Source: Pseudarthrobacter sp. NamE5
Lineage (GTDB): Bacteria; Actinomycetota; Actinomycetes; Actinomycetales; Micrococcaceae
DNA: 64,000 nucleotides
NCBI RefSeq assembly: GCF_005796225.1
Contig: NZ_VAHO01000013.1
Location: 57,389-121,388, forward strand
Direction of reading: 5' to 3'
Shown here piece after piece: positions 61,490 through 64,000 of this stretch (position 1 is the stretch's first letter; the number at the start of each line of letters is the position of its first letter). Under the pieces are notes generated by a model. That model made no database searches, had not been told where the DNA came from, and saw only the letters and a list, made by a program, of their open reading frames with translations. The position numbers were made by a program, and so were the translations under genes.

Positions 61490-62347
61490 CTAGCGTGATG
61501 CCGTCGGGGACGGCGAGGTGGTCTCGCTTTCTTCCGTCTCCGTTGCCAGCGGTGAGGCTGTATCGGTCGGCGAGGACGTGCCCGTGGAACCGGACGTGGA
61601 AGTGGACGTCGGGCTGGAAGCAGCGCTGCCGCCGTCGGCCTTCTGCAGAACCTCGTTAATCAGGTCCTCAAGTTCCTTCTGGTCGGTATCGCCAAGGTTT
61701 ACGCCGCTCTTGGTGGCAACCACCAGCAGCCGGCCCTCGGCCGCGGAGACCTGCATCAGCTTCTGCTGGTTCTCGCCGCTCCGGGTGCTAAGGGTGCCGA
61801 AGGTTTCTTCCGCGTCAGTCTCTGCCTGCAGCTCCTCGCTGGTCACCTCATATGTCTGGCCCAGGGCCTGCACGGAGAAGTTGGCGCACTGGTCCATCTT
61901 GCCGCTGATGTCCGTCAGGACCTCGACGGCGTCCGGGCCCTCGCTGCCGGACTGTGCGGACAGGGTTCGCGGCTGGTCGCCTTCGGAAAGTGCGACTGCT
62001 ATCTCACCGGTTTCCACCGTGTCCAACAGTCCCGCCGTAGCGATGTCCTTGCAGTCCTCAGGATCCACGGTTGCCGTGCTGAGCAGCAGGTTCGCGATGT
62101 TGCCGCCCTGGTCCACCTGCTCCTTGGAGTACAGCTTCAGCTCGTTGCCGTCCTCGTCCGTCATGCCCGAGATCAGTTCACGTAGCTCATCCTCGCTGTA
62201 AACCTTGGCTTCAGCGGTTTCCGATGCGGTTGCCGAAGCCGTTTCCGTGGCGGTGGGGCTGGCAGCCCCGCCGCCGCCACCGCCCGTGCAGCCGGCCAGG
62301 GCAATCATCGTTGCCGTCATCAATCCAAGCGCAGGTACTTTTCGCAT
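61490..62347 (-). CDS. Lipoprotein of unknown function with Ser/Thr-rich ends
   Basis: This 285-residue protein has a lipoprotein signal (MRKVPALGLMTATMIALAGC, Cys at 20), then a Gly run and a Thr/Ala/Ser/Glu linker. A globular part at about 50-235 is rich in Glu and Asp (VYSEDELRELISGMTDEDGN, in part). The tail is a Ser/Thr/Pro/Gly-rich stretch to the end. The ATG at 62347 has AAGGGG about 10 bases upstream. It resembles actinobacterial surface lipoproteins of unknown role. Confidence 0.75.
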   Translation of the reverse strand: MRKVPALGLMTATMIALAGCTGGGGGGAASPTATETASATASETAEAKVYSEDELRELISGMTDEDGNELKLYSKEQVDQGGNIANLLLSTATVDPEDCKDIATAGLLDTVETGEIAVALSEGDQPRTLSAQSGSEGPDAVEVLTDISGKMDQCANFSVQALGQTYEVTSEELQAETDAEETFGTLSTRSGENQQKLMQVSAAEGRLLVVATKSGVNLGDTDQKELEDLINEVLQKADGGSAASSPTSTSTSGSTGTSSPTDTASPLATETEESETTSPSPTASR

Positions 62348-62565
62348 CAGGTACGACCCCTTGTTGAAATAGGAAGCATGCTTAGTGTTCCCAGCGTAAA
62401 GGGTTCGATGCTGAGAGTGAAATAACGGAGCAGTAACTATCAGCAGGAATATGCCGCGGAAGTCCGGCCACATCATCCTGTGGAATAATCCGAATCGCAG
62501 CCAGTGCGTGGCCCGGATGGCGCTGGTACTTAACGCATGTGCTGAGACCAGGAGAGCCGTATACA

Positions 62566-63777
62566 GTGCGCAATGAGCTGATTCTTCGCGGCCGCCTGGT
62601 CTCCGCGACCATGGACGTTCCGGACGGCGTGTTGGCGGTCGACGCCGGACTGGTCACCTACGCCGGGCCGACGTCGGGATTTCCCGGCAAGCCTACGCCC
62701 GCCCATGGAGAGCCGCAGCGCATCCTCCTGCCGGGGCTGGTGGACCTGCACTGCCACGGCGCCCTGGGCTCGGATTTTTCGGAGGGTTCCCTCGACGGCG
62801 CCCGCTCGGCTGCCCGCCAACTGCACTCCCGTGGAACCACCACGCTGCTGGCCAGCCTGGTCACCGGGACGCCGGATGACCTGATCCGGAACCTCAAGGC
62901 GCTGCGCACCTTGACGGATGAAGGGCTGGTTGCCGGAGCGCACCTGGAAGGGCCCTTCCTTTCACCAGAGCAGTGCGGTGCCCATGACCCCGGGCTGCTC
63001 CGGGAGCCGGACGCCGCGCTGTTGGCCCGCCTGCTCGACGCCGCGGGTCCACATCTGACTTGCGTGACACTCGCGGCCGAGCTTCCCGGAGCGGTCAAGC
63101 TCATGCAGATCCTGGCGGCGCGGGGCATCATTCCATCATTGGGCCACACCGCCGCGGACGCCCGTACCGCGGCCGCATTCCTGGAGGAGGCAGCCGTGGG
63201 ACTGGCCGGTCCTTCCAATTCCACGGGAAGGTTAAGGCCCACCGTCACCCACCTGTTCAATGCCATGCCCAGCCTCCACCACCGCTCCCCCGGGCCGGTC
63301 GCCGCCAGCCTCAGTGCAGCCCGTGCCGGCAACGCCGTGGTGGAGCTGATTGCCGACGGCGTCCATCTCGCACCAGAGACAGTCAAAATGGTGTTCGAGC
63401 TGGTGGGGGCGGAGAACATCGCACTCGTCACGGACTCCATGGCCGCGACCGGCCTGCAGGATGGCCAGTATCGGCTTGGCGCCCTGGCGGTCACTGTGGA
63501 GGGCGGTGTGGCCCGGGTGGAGGGCAGCGGCGCGATCGCCGGTGGAACAGCCATCCTGCTGGACGTCGTGCGTGCCACCGTGGCGGCAGGAGTCACACTG
63601 CAGGAAGCTACGACGGCGGCAAGTGCCGTCCCTGCCTCCGTCCTGGGATTGTCCGGGCAGGTGGGCGACCTCCGCGAGGGCATGCATGCCGACGTCGTGG
63701 TGGTGGACGAGGATCTTCAGCTCGCTGGAGTGCTCCGCCGGGGAGAGTGGGTCACACCTCCCGCACGGGGCGCTTAG
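62566..63777 (+). CDS. nagA: N-acetylglucosamine-6-phosphate deacetylase
   Basis: This 403-residue amidohydrolase converts GlcNAc-6-phosphate to GlcN-6-phosphate plus acetate in amino-sugar use. It shows GLVDLHCHGALGSDF, the metal Glu in GAHLEGPFLSPEQCGAHD, metal His residues in SLGHTAADA and VTHLFNAM, and the catalytic Asp in LVTDSMAATG. The frame opens at GTG 62539; GTG 62566, about 10 bases after AGGAG, is the better start. No other nag gene or DasR-type operator is visible nearby. Confidence 0.92.
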   Translation: MRNELILRGRLVSATMDVPDGVLAVDAGLVTYAGPTSGFPGKPTPAHGEPQRILLPGLVDLHCHGALGSDFSEGSLDGARSAARQLHSRGTTTLLASLVTGTPDDLIRNLKALRTLTDEGLVAGAHLEGPFLSPEQCGAHDPGLLREPDAALLARLLDAAGPHLTCVTLAAELPGAVKLMQILAARGIIPSLGHTAADARTAAAFLEEAAVGLAGPSNSTGRLRPTVTHLFNAMPSLHHRSPGPVAASLSAARAGNAVVELIADGVHLAPETVKMVFELVGAENIALVTDSMAATGLQDGQYRLGALAVTVEGGVARVEGSGAIAGGTAILLDVVRATVAAGVTLQEATTAASAVPASVLGLSGQVGDLREGMHADVVVVDEDLQLAGVLRRGEWVTPPARGA

Positions 63778-63915
63778 CACCAAGGCTGGCCCCTGATGTA
63801 TGCGCAGGGTAACTGGCCTTGCGTTGCCCGCCGGGTGCCCCCCCTTGGCTTTCCGGAGGCGAGCCCCACCAGGCGGCAGCCCCGGAATGTCTGACCCCCT
63901 TGGGATGATGTGGGT

Positions 63916-64000
63916 ATGGGTAAGGCGGCAGTGGCGGGGGCGTTCGCGGCGATTGGTGCCGCCCTTGCTGTGTTGAATGCCGAGCTGGACGCTTCTGGTC
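63916..64000 (+). CDS. Start of a probable DUF222/HNH endonuclease-type gene (cut by the window end)
   Basis: The ATG at 63916 opens a frame to the window edge: MGKAAVAGAFAAIGAALAVL and a short rest (NAELDASG). Arthrobacter-type DUF222 proteins with a C-terminal HNH nuclease domain often begin with such an Ala-rich helix. Only 28 codons are visible and the ribosome binding site is poor, so this is a tentative call. Confidence 0.35.
   Translation, partial: MGKAAVAGAFAAIGAALAVLNAELDASG

Noticed and set aside
63777..63915. Terminator after nagA
   Set aside because: I saw no stem of useful length in this stretch.

Overview
The window is chromosomal DNA of a high-GC actinobacterium, most likely a member of Arthrobacter, Pseudarthrobacter or Paenarthrobacter (Micrococcaceae). 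The basis is high GC, frequent GTG starts, AAGGAG-type ribosome binding sites, 4-base start/stop overlaps, and protein sequences (RlmN, KatG, LURP-one-like, DUF222-like) of the kind typical of that group. This placement is by eye and was not tested by a search. I saw no rRNA, tRNA, CRISPR array, insertion sequence or origin.

Layout. 1-4017: the start of an IF2_N-domain gene, then a two-gene heterodimeric ABC exporter with one degenerate ATP site. 4135-12332: an N-methylamine-type catabolic locus. On the minus strand it has an APC permease, three subunits resembling dimethylamine monooxygenase / heme-dependent oxidative N-demethylase, a small protein, a succinate-semialdehyde-type dehydrogenase and an HPP membrane protein. 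Divergent to it are a FadR-type regulator and a soluble Cache-domain protein. 12419-17762: a LURP-one-like protein, decayed gene remnants, a paired SMR efflux pump, KatG, a nucleoside deaminase and a CBS protein. 17851-20346: a cyclase-family hydrolase, an NCS1 permease and a SnoaL-like protein. 20559-28135: a LacI-regulated ribose-type ABC sugar operon with a TIM-barrel isomerase and a Gfo/Idh/MocA dehydrogenase, with two identical operators at its promoter.

29075-38729 is the most unusual part. Six genes are chained by five 4-base overlaps: a glycogen synthase (GT5) fused to a GH57 domain, one canonical APH-fold kinase, an MsbA-type ABC exporter, and three more APH-fold proteins. These three have each lost the catalytic Asp (HGD to HGS, HGQ and HGG) and the metal-binding Asn, but keep the DFD/DLD metal motif. 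I read this as a candidate undescribed pathway that makes, modifies and exports an alpha-glucan-type glycoconjugate. The function is inferred.

38775-45341 holds housekeeping and single genes: RlmN, an aldo/keto reductase, an SDR pseudogene, methionine aminopeptidase, an XRE regulator, a lipoprotein and a frameshifted DNA alkylation repair gene. 45642-56286 mixes small genes with three separated rhamnogalacturonan-degrading enzymes: a CE12 acetylesterase, a PL26-type protein and a PL11 lyase. Two of these promoters carry GAAAGCGCTTTC-like LacI-family operators. 56496-64000 has an Lrp regulator divergent from an aminotransferase, a YitT-like membrane protein, lipoproteins, a threonine dehydratase, a thymidylate-kinase-like protein, NagA, and the first codons of a probable DUF222/HNH gene.
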